A DNA stretch of 47,759 nucleotides from the NCBI RefSeq assembly GCF_006539505.1, contig NZ_BJND01000069.1, positions 1-47,759 of the forward strand, read 5' to 3'. The first letter of the stretch is position 1. Each line of letters starts with the position of its first letter. The notes under the pieces are model-generated. The model did not search any database and was not told the origin of the DNA. It saw only the letters and a program-made list of their open reading frames with translations. Made by a program: the position numbers and the translations under genes. Origin of the DNA: Streptomyces spinoverrucosus (GTDB lineage: Bacteria > Actinomycetota > Actinomycetes > Streptomycetales > Streptomycetaceae). Shown in pieces: positions 6,868 to 14,698 of this stretch.

Positions 6868-7713
6868 GTGACACGGCGAACCGACTGGGCCGAGTACGCA
6901 TACCCCGGCATCCCGCGGGAGCCGGATTCGGGGAGCGCGGACGAGGGGGGCTTTGCCGAGGCCGGGCACGGTGAGGTCCGGCTGGACGGTGGCTCGCGCG
7001 CCGAGGCCGGGCACGGTGATGACTGGCCGGACGGCGGCTCGCACGCCCATGCGGGTGCGAACGAAGGCGGCCGGTCTCGCGGCGACCGCGGGGGGCGCGG
7101 CGAGGCCGGCTCACGACGGGGGCGTGGGCGGCGCCGGCGTGGCTTCGCAGAGCCGTCCGCCGAGGACGGGGACCCCTCCTCCTTGTCGAGGGCCGAGCAG
7201 GAGGAGTCCCCAGGGGACCCGGCTGAGCGGGCACGGGCGATCTGCCTGCGCCTGCTCACCGGGACCCCGCGGACGCGGAAGCAGCTCGCGGACGCCCTGC
7301 GCAAGCGGGAGATCCCGGACGACGTGGCCGAGGAGGTGCTGTCGCGGTTCGAGGAGGTCGGGCTGATCAACGACAGTGCCTTCGCGGACGCCTGGGTGGA
7401 GTCCCGGCATCACGGCCGGGGGCTGGCCCGGCGGGCGCTGGCGCAGGAGCTGCGGACCAAGGGGGTCGACTCCACGCTGATCGACGCGGCCGTCGCCCAG
7501 CTCGACACCGAGCAGGAGGAGGCGACCGCGCGCGAACTCGTCGCCCGCAAGCTGCACTCCACACGCGGCCTCGACCGCGACAAGCGGCTCCGGCGGCTGG
7601 CGGGGATGCTGGCGCGGAAGGGGTATCCCGAGGGGATGGCCTTGCGGGTGGTCCGGCGTGCGTTGGAGGAAGAGGGGGAGGATACGGAGTTTTTGGGAGA
7701 GGAGGGGTTCTGA
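6868..7713 (+). CDS. recX: Regulatory protein RecX with long disordered N-terminal extension
   Basis: 281 aa, about 110 longer than a compact RecX. The C-terminal ~165 residues form the three-helix RecX repeats (RAICLRLLTGTPRTRKQLADAL, FEEVGLINDSAFADAWVESR, GLDRDKRLRRLAGMLARKGYP). RecX binds RecA filaments and modulates their activity. Residues 1-115 are Gly/Glu/Arg/His-rich and include a 15-residue repeat. The GTG start lies 3 nt after the recA stop, so it is co-transcribed and probably coupled with recA. Confidence 0.93.
   Translation: MTRRTDWAEYAYPGIPREPDSGSADEGGFAEAGHGEVRLDGGSRAEAGHGDDWPDGGSHAHAGANEGGRSRGDRGGRGEAGSRRGRGRRRRGFAEPSAEDGDPSSLSRAEQEESPGDPAERARAICLRLLTGTPRTRKQLADALRKREIPDDVAEEVLSRFEEVGLINDSAFADAWVESRHHGRGLARRALAQELRTKGVDSTLIDAAVAQLDTEQEEATARELVARKLHSTRGLDRDKRLRRLAGMLARKGYPEGMALRVVRRALEEEGEDTEFLGEEGF
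6955..7089 (+). repeat. 45-bp tandem repeat within the recX 5' region
   Basis: Two close 45-nt units (6955-6999, 7000-7044) and a third decayed unit (7045-7089), encoding AEAGHGEVRLDGGSR, AEAGHGDDWPDGGSH and AHAGANEGGRSRGDR. The reading frame is kept because the period is a multiple of three. Confidence 0.75.
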
Positions 7714-7775
7714 GGGGGGCCTGGCAGGGGTGAAGTTCTCAGGCTCGGCGTCACCCACGCCCCGCCGCCTACGCC

Positions 7776-8183
7776 TCACGCGCTCGCGGCCACCGGAAGT
7801 CCCGCACCCCGCCAAGCCTGGAAACCACCCTCCAGGTCCGTAGCCCGGTGCAGCCCCAGCCGATGGAGGGACTCCACCGCGAGGCTGGAGGCGTACCCCT
7901 CGTTGCAGATCACCACAACGCGCAGGTCGTGGCTCGTGGCCTCGGGAAGGCGGTGACTGCCGTGGGGGTCGAGGCGCCACTCCAGTTCGTTGCGCTCCAC
8001 GATCAGGGCGCAGGGGATCAAGCCGTCCCGCTCGCGCAGGGCCTCGTATCGGGTGTCCACGAGGAGTGCCTCGCCGGCCCGGGCGGCCTCGTAGGCCTCC
8101 TGGGGTTCGATCCGCACATATCCCTCGCGCACCCGTTCGAGCAACTCGTCGATACCCACCGGCATTCCACGCTCACCACTCAT
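7776..8183 (-). CDS. Rhodanese-like domain protein
   Basis: Single-domain 135-aa rhodanese. The active-site loop is CNEGYAS after the strand RVVVI (Cys at about residue 92), preceded by ALLVDTR with the conserved Asp, and it ends GGFQAWRGAGLPV. A sulfurtransferase or phosphatase-like role is expected; the substrate is unknown. The ATG has GAGGAG 5 nt upstream. A possible small gene and a flavin monooxygenase lie upstream on the same strand and may be co-transcribed. Confidence 0.88.
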   Translation of the reverse strand: MSGERGMPVGIDELLERVREGYVRIEPQEAYEAARAGEALLVDTRYEALRERDGLIPCALIVERNELEWRLDPHGSHRLPEATSHDLRVVVICNEGYASSLAVESLHRLGLHRATDLEGGFQAWRGAGLPVAASA

Positions 8184-8244
8184 CGCCGCTCCTCAAGGCC
8201 CCTCTACCGCCTACTCGCTCACCCGCACCCCCCCACACCATGCC

Positions 8245-8394
8245 TCACTGCCAGTCCTCCGGCCGCTCCACCTGCTCCAACCGCAGCACACTCCCCGCGC
8301 GGCTGTATCGCCGAATCCGCGGCAGCGGCGGGTAGTAGGCGTGTACGGAGATGGCGTGTCGGTTGGGGGACTCGGTTACATCCGGACCGGTCAA
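8245..8394 (-). CDS. Possible 49-residue protein
   Basis: On the minus strand a short frame starts at TTG (8394) and ends in TGA at 8245. It contains HAYYPPLPRIRRYSRAG and ends with VLRLEQVERPEDWQ. From residue ~17 on nearly every third codon base is G or C (for example GAG-CAG-GTG-GAG-CGG), as in the real genes here. The start is uncertain: upstream is GGTGACGGTGAG, a weak SD. It lies between the monooxygenase and rhodanese genes on the same strand. I do not recognise a family. Confidence 0.45.
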   Translation of the reverse strand: MTGPDVTESPNRHAISVHAYYPPLPRIRRYSRAGSVLRLEQVERPEDWQ

Positions 8395-8464
8395 CTCACC
8401 GTCACCCTGCGGACGAAGACACAGAGTGACGGCGAGCCATCAGGCGCACCACCGCAACGAGAGC

Positions 8465-10168
8465 TCAGCGCGAGCCCGCCGTGGCCTCGGCCGTGGCCTT
8501 CGCGGGGCCGCCCAGTGCCGCCTCCGCCGCCGTGTACAGGTCGGCCGGGCGGACGCCGTTGAGGGCCGTGACCAGGTGGCCGTCGGGCCGGATGAGGAGC
8601 ACGGTGTGGGCGGACGCGCCCGGGTAGCGCTCGGCGACGAGCAGTTCGGCCGGGTGGGGCAGCGCGGTGACCGCGGCCGCGAGCCGGGGCATGATCCCGG
8701 CGGTCACCCAGTGCTTGCGCTCCCACACGCCGGTGCCCGGAGCGATCAGTACGACGAGCAGCGCGTCGCGACCGAGCCGGTCGCGCAGTCGTACGAAGGA
8801 ACCGTCCTCCGCAGTGACCCGCACATCCGCCACCGGCGCACCCGGGAGCGTGTCGACCGGGACCTCTGCCTCGATGCCCTGGGGAGCGAGGGGTGAGTCG
8901 GCGTATGTGCCCGGCGAGCCCAGCGGGCCGCGCCCCAGGTGGCCGTCGGTGAGCAGCGCGTCATGGCCGCGGCCCGCGCCGGGCACGTAGGAGCGCAGGG
9001 CCCCGCCGCCGCGCAGCAGTGGCAGCACCTGGTCGGCGGCGCGCAGCCGGGCGGCGACGACGGCGCGGCGCTCCGCCTGGTAGCTGTTGAGGAGCGTCTC
9101 GCGCGGCCCGTGATGCCAGGCCAGCGCCAGCTTCCAGGCGAGGTTGTCGGCGTCCTTGAGCCCCTCCTCCAGCCCCTGGGTGCCGAGCGCGCCGAGCAGA
9201 TGGGCCGCGTCCCCGGCGAGGAAAACGCGGCCGACGCGCCAGCGGCGAGCCAGGCGGTGGTGGACGGTGTGAACGCCGGTGTCGAGGAGTTCGTACGGCG
9301 GTGTGGAGCCGCCGGTCCAGCCCGCCAGGGTCTCCCGGATGCGGGTCACCAGAAGCTCGGGCGTGACCAGGTCCTTGCCGGGCGGCAGCAGCCAGTCCAG
9401 CCGCCAGACGCCGTCGGGGAGCGGGCGTGCGGTGATCTCCCCGGCCGAGGGGCTTGACGTCCGCCACGGCGGCATTCGGTGGAGCAACGCCCGGCCGGGC
9501 CACGGAAGTTCCGCACGCAGCGCGGCGACGGCGTACCGTTCCACCGCCGTACGGCCGGGGAAGCGGATGTCCTGGAGCTTGCGCACGGTCGAGCGGGGAC
9601 CGTCGCAGCCGACCAGGTAACTGCCGCGCCACCAAGTGCCCTTGGGGCCTCGGGTGCGCGCGGTGACGCCGGAGGTCTCCTGCTCGATGGTGTCGAGCCG
9701 GCTGTCCACCGCGATCTCGACGAGGGGTTCGCGGTCGATGGCGGCGCGCAGGGCGTTGGTGAGGACGTGCTGGGCGAGGTGCAGGGGCGGCTCCTCGGGG
9801 GCGGCGCCGGTGGTCACGGCGTACTCCGAGCGCGCTTCGCTCATCTGCTCAACGTCACCGAGGGTGCCGGAGTTCCCGAAGCCAACGGAGGCGTCGTCGA
9901 AGTCCCCGAACGTGATCTCCCGCACCACCTGCCTGCGCCGCATCGACCGCCATCCGGCCCAGCGGGTCCCGGCCTCGGCGAGCGGCACCCCGGTCAGCCG
10001 TTCCAACAGCGCGGCGGTGTCCTCGCGCAGGACGACGGTGCGGGCGAGCCGCGGTTCGTCCCCGCCCGGGCCCTCGTCGAGGACGACGGACGGCACTTCC
10101 TGACGCGCGAGCGCCAGGGCGAGCGTGAGCCCGACGGGCCCCGCTCCGACGATGATCACCGGATCCAC
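8465..10168 (-). CDS. FAD-dependent aromatic-type monooxygenase
   Basis: 567-aa class A flavoprotein hydroxylase-like enzyme. The Rossmann motif GAGPVG is at residues 8-13 and the second FAD motif GRVFLAGDAAH near residue 310, followed by GTQGLEEGLKDADNLAWKLALA. The C-terminal thioredoxin-like domain found in phenol hydroxylase-type members is suggested by GRDALLVVLIAPGTG. It probably hydroxylates an aromatic or polyketide substrate with NAD(P)H; the substrate is unknown. I chose the GTG at 10168 because GGGAG sits about 5 nt upstream and the protein then starts MDPVIIVGAG; a longer frame reaches 10255. Confidence 0.87.
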   Translation of the reverse strand: MDPVIIVGAGPVGLTLALALARQEVPSVVLDEGPGGDEPRLARTVVLREDTAALLERLTGVPLAEAGTRWAGWRSMRRRQVVREITFGDFDDASVGFGNSGTLGDVEQMSEARSEYAVTTGAAPEEPPLHLAQHVLTNALRAAIDREPLVEIAVDSRLDTIEQETSGVTARTRGPKGTWWRGSYLVGCDGPRSTVRKLQDIRFPGRTAVERYAVAALRAELPWPGRALLHRMPPWRTSSPSAGEITARPLPDGVWRLDWLLPPGKDLVTPELLVTRIRETLAGWTGGSTPPYELLDTGVHTVHHRLARRWRVGRVFLAGDAAHLLGALGTQGLEEGLKDADNLAWKLALAWHHGPRETLLNSYQAERRAVVAARLRAADQVLPLLRGGGALRSYVPGAGRGHDALLTDGHLGRGPLGSPGTYADSPLAPQGIEAEVPVDTLPGAPVADVRVTAEDGSFVRLRDRLGRDALLVVLIAPGTGVWERKHWVTAGIMPRLAAAVTALPHPAELLVAERYPGASAHTVLLIRPDGHLVTALNGVRPADLYTAAEAALGGPAKATAEATAGSR

Positions 10169-10281
10169 GCGGCGCTCCCTGTCCGCAGCGGTGCTTTTGG
10201 AGACGTGAGTGAACAGGAGGTTGGAGCAGGGTGCACGATCACAGAACGTATGCAACCCATTGCCGGTGCTTGCGTCAAGTG

Positions 10282-10317
10282 ACGAGGGGCAGTGGCGATC
10301 ATGCCACTGCCCCTCGT
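10282..10317 (-). terminator. Strong hairpin terminator of the glu operon
   Basis: ACGAGGGGCAGTGGC (10282-10296) pairs perfectly with GCCACTGCCCCTCGT (10303-10317): a 15-bp stem with a 6-nt loop, downstream of gluD. There is no long U tract, as is usual in Streptomyces. Confidence 0.8.
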
Positions 10318-10348
10318 GTCACTGAAGTGTCACCGAAGTGTCGCTGAA
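10316..10348 (+). repeat. Three tandem 11-bp repeats beside the glu terminator
   Basis: GTGTCACTGAA (10316-10326), GTGTCACCGAA (10327-10337) and GTGTCGCTGAA (10338-10348) are adjacent, between the gluD stop and the terminator hairpin. The 11-nt period equals about one helical turn. Confidence 0.7.
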
Positions 10349-10364
10349 GGCTGCTGACTCACCC

Positions 10365-11279
10365 TCAGAGGGCGCCTCCGGCGCCGGTGCCGTAGCTGCC
10401 ACCGACCTCCGCGGCGTTGATGTCGTCCACCTTCTCGGCTCCGAGGACCGCGCCGGTGCTCTTCTTGCTACGCCTGAGCCTGCCCTCCAGCCAGCTCGCG
10501 AACGAGGTGAGCGCGAAGTTGACCAGGATGAAGATGAGGGCCACGACCGTGAAGCTGGCGATGGTGTTCGCGCCGTAGAAGGCGCTCATCGGGCGGACCG
10601 CCGCCATCAGGTCGGAGAAGTTGAGCAGCGCGCCGCCGAGCGCGGTGTCCTTCACGATGACCACCAGCTGGCTGACGATCGCGGGAAGCATCGCGGTGAC
10701 CGACTGAGGCAGCAGCACGTACCGCATCGTCTGGCCCTTGCGCAGCCCGATGGCCATCGCGGCCTCCGACTGCCCCTTCGGCAGGGCCAGGATGCCGGCC
10801 CGCACGATCTCCGCCAGCACCGATGCGTTGTAGAGGACGAGGCCGGTGATGACCGCGTAGAGCGGGCGGTCCTCCGAGCTGATGTCCGTGAACTCGGCGT
10901 AGACCGCGTTGGCGAAGAGCATCAGGATCAGCACCGGGATCGCCCGGAAGAACTCCACCACGGCACCCGAGGGCCACCGGACTCCCCAGTGGTCGGAGAG
11001 CCGTGCGATGCCGAAGAACGCGCCCAGCGGCAGCGCGATGACCATGGCGAGGGCGGCCGCGATCAGGGTGTTTTCCAGGCCGGGCAGGATGTACGTGGTC
11101 CACACCCGGGAATCCGTGAAGAAGGGCTCCCACTTGACCCAGTCGAGCTGGTTCTTCTCGTCGAGCTTCAGGTACACCCACCACAGCGCGGCGGCGAGGA
11201 CGGCGATGAACGCGACCGAGAGGATGACATTGCGCCGCTTGGCCCTGGGACCGGGGGCGTCGTAGAGGACCGAAGTCAT
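10365..11279 (-). CDS. gluD: Glutamate ABC transporter permease GluD
   Basis: 304-aa inner-membrane permease of the His/Glu/Gln amino-acid importer type. The EAA-like loop AEIVRAGILALPKGQSEAAMAIGLRKGQTMRYVLLPQ contacts the ATPase. It has about five TM segments and a Gly/Ala-rich C-terminal tail (SYGTGAGGAL). The start codon overlaps the gluC stop by 4 nt. It is the last gene of gluABCD and forms a heteromeric channel with GluC. Confidence 0.93.
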   Translation of the reverse strand: MTSVLYDAPGPRAKRRNVILSVAFIAVLAAALWWVYLKLDEKNQLDWVKWEPFFTDSRVWTTYILPGLENTLIAAALAMVIALPLGAFFGIARLSDHWGVRWPSGAVVEFFRAIPVLILMLFANAVYAEFTDISSEDRPLYAVITGLVLYNASVLAEIVRAGILALPKGQSEAAMAIGLRKGQTMRYVLLPQSVTAMLPAIVSQLVVIVKDTALGGALLNFSDLMAAVRPMSAFYGANTIASFTVVALIFILVNFALTSFASWLEGRLRRSKKSTGAVLGAEKVDDINAAEVGGSYGTGAGGAL

Positions 11280-11941
11280 CGCTTCACCGCCACCTTCTTG
11301 CCCACCCAGCCGAGGATCAGACCGGTCGGGAGGGTGAGGCAGACGAACCCGAACGCGAAGATGGCAGCGATGAGGATGACCTGGGCCTCGTTCTCGATCA
11401 TCTCCTTCATGAGGAACGCGGCCTCGGCCACGCCGATGGCGGCGGCGACCGTGGTGTTCTTGGTCAGCGCGATCAGTACGTTGGCCAGCGGTCCGACCAC
11501 CGAGCGGAACGCCTGCGGGAGCACGACCAGCGTGAGGACCTGCCGGAAGTTCAGCCCGATGGCGCGGGCGGCCTCGGCCTGCCCGACGGGCACCGTGTTG
11601 ATGCCGGAGCGCAGCGCCTCACACACGAAGGCGGAGGTGTAGGCGATCAGGCCGAGCACGGCGAGCCGGAAGTTGATGACCGTGAAGTCCTCGGAGCCGA
11701 GCTTGATGCCCAGGGTCTGGAAGAGGCCCAGTGACGTGAAGAGGATGATGATCGTCAACGGAATGTTCCGCACCACGTTCACATAGGCGGTGCCGAAGCC
11801 GCGCATGAGGGGTACGGGGCTGACACGCATGGCGGCCAGCAGGGTTCCCCAGATCAGTGAGCCGATGGCCGAGTAGACGGTGAGCTGCACCGTCACCCAG
11901 AAGGCCCCCAGCACGTCGTAGTCTTCAAGAAAGTCGAACAC
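11276..11941 (-). CDS. gluC: Glutamate ABC transporter permease GluC
   Basis: 221-aa permease starting MFDFLEDYDVLGAFWVTVQLT. The coupling loop reads FVCEALRSGINTVPVGQAEAARAIGLNFRQVLTLVVLPQ. It has about five TM helices and partners with GluD and the ATPase GluA. It lies 75 nt downstream of gluB, separated by a stable hairpin that could lower expression relative to the binding protein. Confidence 0.93.
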   Translation of the reverse strand: MFDFLEDYDVLGAFWVTVQLTVYSAIGSLIWGTLLAAMRVSPVPLMRGFGTAYVNVVRNIPLTIIILFTSLGLFQTLGIKLGSEDFTVINFRLAVLGLIAYTSAFVCEALRSGINTVPVGQAEAARAIGLNFRQVLTLVVLPQAFRSVVGPLANVLIALTKNTTVAAAIGVAEAAFLMKEMIENEAQVILIAAIFAFGFVCLTLPTGLILGWVGKKVAVKR

Positions 11942-11974
11942 TGTCTCCCGCGCTTCCGCGTTGGGGGAGGACGC

Positions 11975-12002
11975 GGCACGCCGCCCTCACGGACGGCGTG
12001 CC
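11975..12002 (-). promoter_or_regulatory. Intercistronic hairpin between gluB and gluC
   Basis: GGCACGCCG (11975-11983) pairs with CGGCGTGCC (11994-12002): a perfect 9-bp stem with a 10-nt loop in the 75-nt gluB-gluC gap. It could act as a processing or stability element or an attenuator that keeps binding-protein mRNA in excess. Confidence 0.6.
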
Positions 12003-12016
12003 TGTGCGCCCTTGCT

Positions 12017-12856
12017 TCACTTGACGATGTTGCCGATCTTCGGCGCGGGCTCGTTCTTGTAGTTCGCGGGGCCGAAGTTGGCCTCCACGGCCTTGTCCCA
12101 CGAACCGTCGGAGACCATCTTCTCCAGGGCGGTGTTGATCTTGTCCTTGAGGTCGCTGCCCTCCTGGACGCCGATGCCGTAGTTCTCGTTGCTCAGCTTC
12201 AGGCCGGCGAGCTTGAACTTGCCCTGGAACTGCTGCTGCGCGGCGTAGCCGGCGAGGATGGAGTCGTCGGTCGTCAGCGCGTCGACGGCCTCGTTCTCCA
12301 GACCGGTCAGGCACTCCGAGTAGCCGCCGTACGTCTGCAGGTTGGCCTTCGGGGCGATGGTGTCCTTGACGTTCTGCGCCGAGGTCGAACCGGCCACCGA
12401 GCAGAGGTTCTTGTTGTTCAGGTCCTCGGGCTTCGTGATCGAGTTGTCGTCGGCCCGGATCAGCACGTCCTGGTGGGCGAGGAGGTAGGGACCGGCGAAG
12501 TCGACCTTCTTGTCCCGCTCGTCGGTGATCGAGTACGAGGCGGCGATGAAGTCGACGTCGCCGCGCTCCAGCATCGTCTCGCGGTCGGCGCTCTTCGCCT
12601 CCTTCCACTCGATCTGGTCCTCGGTGTAGCCGAGTTCCTTGGCGACGTACGTCGCGACATCGACGTCGAAGCCCGCGAAGTCGCCGTCCGCGGTCTGCTG
12701 GCCGATGCCCGGCTGGTCGTACTTGATACCGATCTTGATCTTGTCGCCGCCACCGGAGCCCGAGTCCGAGTCGCCGTCCCCCCCACCACAAGCAGTCGCG
12801 GTCAGGGACAGGACAAGTGCGGTGGTCGCCGCGGCGGTGACCTTGCGGAGCTTCAT
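12017..12856 (-). CDS. gluB: Glutamate-binding lipoprotein GluB
   Basis: 279-aa extracellular solute-binding protein. The signal peptide ends in a lipobox-like LTATAC (Cys at residue 23), followed by a Gly/Asp/Ser linker. The periplasmic-binding type 3 core includes IGIKYDQPGIGQ, GFDVDVATYVAKELG and DFIAASYSITDERDKKVDFAGPY. I chose the ATG at 12856 because AAAGGA lies about 9 nt upstream; an ATG 9 nt earlier overlaps that SD. It delivers glutamate to GluCD. Confidence 0.93.
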   Translation of the reverse strand: MKLRKVTAAATTALVLSLTATACGGGDGDSDSGSGGGDKIKIGIKYDQPGIGQQTADGDFAGFDVDVATYVAKELGYTEDQIEWKEAKSADRETMLERGDVDFIAASYSITDERDKKVDFAGPYLLAHQDVLIRADDNSITKPEDLNNKNLCSVAGSTSAQNVKDTIAPKANLQTYGGYSECLTGLENEAVDALTTDDSILAGYAAQQQFQGKFKLAGLKLSNENYGIGVQEGSDLKDKINTALEKMVSDGSWDKAVEANFGPANYKNEPAPKIGNIVK

Positions 12857-12908
12857 GGTGAACATCCTTTGCCTGGTGAAGTGGAGGGCCGTCCGTGCGG
12901 GAAGCGCT

Positions 12909-12931
12909 GCTCGTCGCGAAGGGCGACGAGC
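12909..12931 (-). promoter_or_regulatory. Intercistronic hairpin between gluA and gluB
   Basis: GCTCGTCGC (12909-12917) pairs with GCGACGAGC (12923-12931): a 9-bp perfect stem with a 5-nt loop, just after the gluA stop. Confidence 0.55.
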
Positions 12932-12936
12932 GACGG

Positions 12937-13713
12937 TCAGTGGTGGAGGATCTTCGACAGGAAGTCCTTGGCGCGGTCGCTGCGCGGGTTGCTGAAGAAC
13001 TGGTCCGGCACGGCCTCTTCGACGATGCGGCCGTCTGCCATGAACACCACACGGTTCGCAGCGGATCGGGCGAAGCCCATCTCGTGCGTGACGACGATCA
13101 TGGTCATGCCGTCGCGGGCGAGCTGCTGCATGACCTCCAGCACCTCGTTGATCATCTCCGGGTCGAGGGCCGAGGTCGGCTCGTCGAAGAGCATGACCTT
13201 CGGGTCCATGGCCAGGGCGCGTGCGATCGCGACGCGCTGCTGCTGGCCGCCGGAGAGCTGTGCGGGGTACTTGTCCGCCTGCGAGGCCACGCCGACCCGG
13301 TCGAGCAGCGCCCGGGCCTTAGCCTCGGCCTGCTTCTTCTCCGCCCTGCGGACCTTGACCTGGCCCAGCATCACGTTCTCGAGCACGGTCTTGTGCGCGA
13401 ACAGGTTGAACGACTGGAACACCATGCCGACATCGGCGCGCAGCCGGGCCAGCGCCTTGCCCTCCGCGGGCAGCGGCTTGCCGTCGATGGTGATCGAGCC
13501 GGAGTCGATCGTCTCCAGCCGGTTGATGGTGCGGCACAAGGTGGACTTTCCGGACCCGGAGGGCCCGATGACCACGACGACCTCGCCGCGGGCGATCGTC
13601 AGATCGATGTCCTGGAGAACGTGCAACGCGCCGAAATGCTTGTTGACGCTCTTCAGGACGACCAGTTCGCCGGTTGCGGCCACATCTTCCTTGGCCACCG
13701 ATACTTCGGTCAT
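12937..13713 (-). CDS. gluA: Glutamate ABC transporter ATPase GluA
   Basis: 258-aa cytoplasmic ATPase. Walker A GPSGSGKST (residues 50-58), signature LSGGQQQRVAIARAL, Walker B VMLFDEPTSALD and H-loop VVTHE are all intact. It energises GluCD and is the first gene of the minus-strand operon. It is divergent from gluR across a ~290-nt control region. Its leader can form a hairpin that includes a GGAGG sequence. Confidence 0.95.
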   Translation of the reverse strand: MTEVSVAKEDVAATGELVVLKSVNKHFGALHVLQDIDLTIARGEVVVVIGPSGSGKSTLCRTINRLETIDSGSITIDGKPLPAEGKALARLRADVGMVFQSFNLFAHKTVLENVMLGQVKVRRAEKKQAEAKARALLDRVGVASQADKYPAQLSGGQQQRVAIARALAMDPKVMLFDEPTSALDPEMINEVLEVMQQLARDGMTMIVVTHEMGFARSAANRVVFMADGRIVEEAVPDQFFSNPRSDRAKDFLSKILHH

Positions 13714-13727
13714 CGCTCTCAGGCTCC

Positions 13728-13749
13728 GTCCTCCTCGGTTTCGGAGGAC
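13728..13749 (-). promoter_or_regulatory. Hairpin in the gluA mRNA leader covering GGAGG
   Basis: On the minus strand GTCCTCC (13749-13743) pairs with GGAGGAC (13734-13728) around an 8-nt loop. The GGAGG is 16 nt from the ATG, far for an SD. Another GGAG at 13727-13724 lies just outside the stem. Confidence 0.4.
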
Positions 13750-13931
13750 AGTAGCTACCCTACGCGACCTGCGTCATTACATCTGAGGCGAATTTGAGTA
13801 TCACGATCCGATAGCACCCGGCCACGGGTGGTAGCACGGATCACCGGCCCGCGTATCGGCCGGATAACGGAAGAGCCGCGCAACCGGAACCCTCTTGACG
13901 CCGTCGTCATCCATCAGCGTGACTGCCTTGG

Positions 13932-13949
13932 TGCACGCGCGCGCGTGCA
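13932..13949. promoter_or_regulatory. 18-bp perfect palindrome upstream of gluR
   Basis: TGCACGCGCGCGCGTGCA is a perfect dyad of strictly alternating pyrimidine and purine, 53 nt before the gluR start in the gluA-gluR intergenic region. It could be an operator, and its composition favours left-handed Z-DNA. No match to a known GluR site is claimed. Confidence 0.45.
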
Positions 13950-14002
13950 TGCGTTTTTGTACCCGCCGAGTCCGTACTGCCGATGAACCGAAGGGAGCCG
14001 GG

Positions 14003-14689
14003 ATGAGACTGCTGCTCGTCGAGGACGACAACCACGTCGCCGCCGCTCTGTCCGCGGTCCTGGCACGGCACGGTTTCGACGTCACGCACGCGCGCAGCGG
14101 CGAGGAGGCCCTCCAGGCGCTCGTCCCGGAGGGCGCCGGTTTCGGTGTCGTCCTGCTCGACCTCGGCCTGCCCGACCAGGACGGCTACGAGGTGTGCAGC
14201 AAGATCCGCAAGCGCACCAGCACGCCGGTGATCATGGTCACCGCGCGCTCCGACGTCCGTTCCCGCATCCACGGCCTCAACCTTGGCGCCGACGACTATG
14301 TCGTGAAGCCGTACGACACCGGGGAGCTGCTGGCCCGAATCCACGCCGTCAGCCGGCGCACCGTCCACGAGGATCCCGCCTCCGGTGGCGAGACCGCGCT
14401 GCTCCTGGGCCCCGTACGCATCGAACTGCCCACCCGTCAGGTCACCGTGGACGGTTTGGTTGTCCAACTGACCCGCAAGGAGTTCGACCTGCTGGCCCTG
14501 CTCGCGCAGCGTCCCGGGGTGGTGTTCCGGCGGGAGCAGATCATCAGTGAGGTGTGGCGCACCAGCTGGGAGGGGACCGGACGCACCCTGGAGGTGCATG
14601 TCGCGTCCCTGCGCGCCAAGCTGCGCATGCCCGCCCTGATAGAGACCGTGCGCGGCGTCGGCTACCGGCTCGTCGCCCCGGCCGCGTAG
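14003..14689 (+). CDS. gluR: Two-component response regulator GluR (OmpR family)
   Basis: 228-aa regulator. The receiver domain has the acidic pocket E7-D8-D9, the phosphoacceptor D53 (VVLLDLGLPDQDG), T80 and K102. The C-terminal winged helix includes LTRKEFDLLALLAQRPGVVFRREQI and TLEVHVASLRAKL. The ATG at 14003 has AAGGGAG upstream; an upstream in-frame TTG at 13895 is unlikely. By position next to gluABCD it corresponds to the glutamate-sensing GluR-GluK system described in S. coelicolor. Confidence 0.92.
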   Translation: MRLLLVEDDNHVAAALSAVLARHGFDVTHARSGEEALQALVPEGAGFGVVLLDLGLPDQDGYEVCSKIRKRTSTPVIMVTARSDVRSRIHGLNLGADDYVVKPYDTGELLARIHAVSRRTVHEDPASGGETALLLGPVRIELPTRQVTVDGLVVQLTRKEFDLLALLAQRPGVVFRREQIISEVWRTSWEGTGRTLEVHVASLRAKLRMPALIETVRGVGYRLVAPAA

Positions 14690-14698
14690 CGGGGCAGG

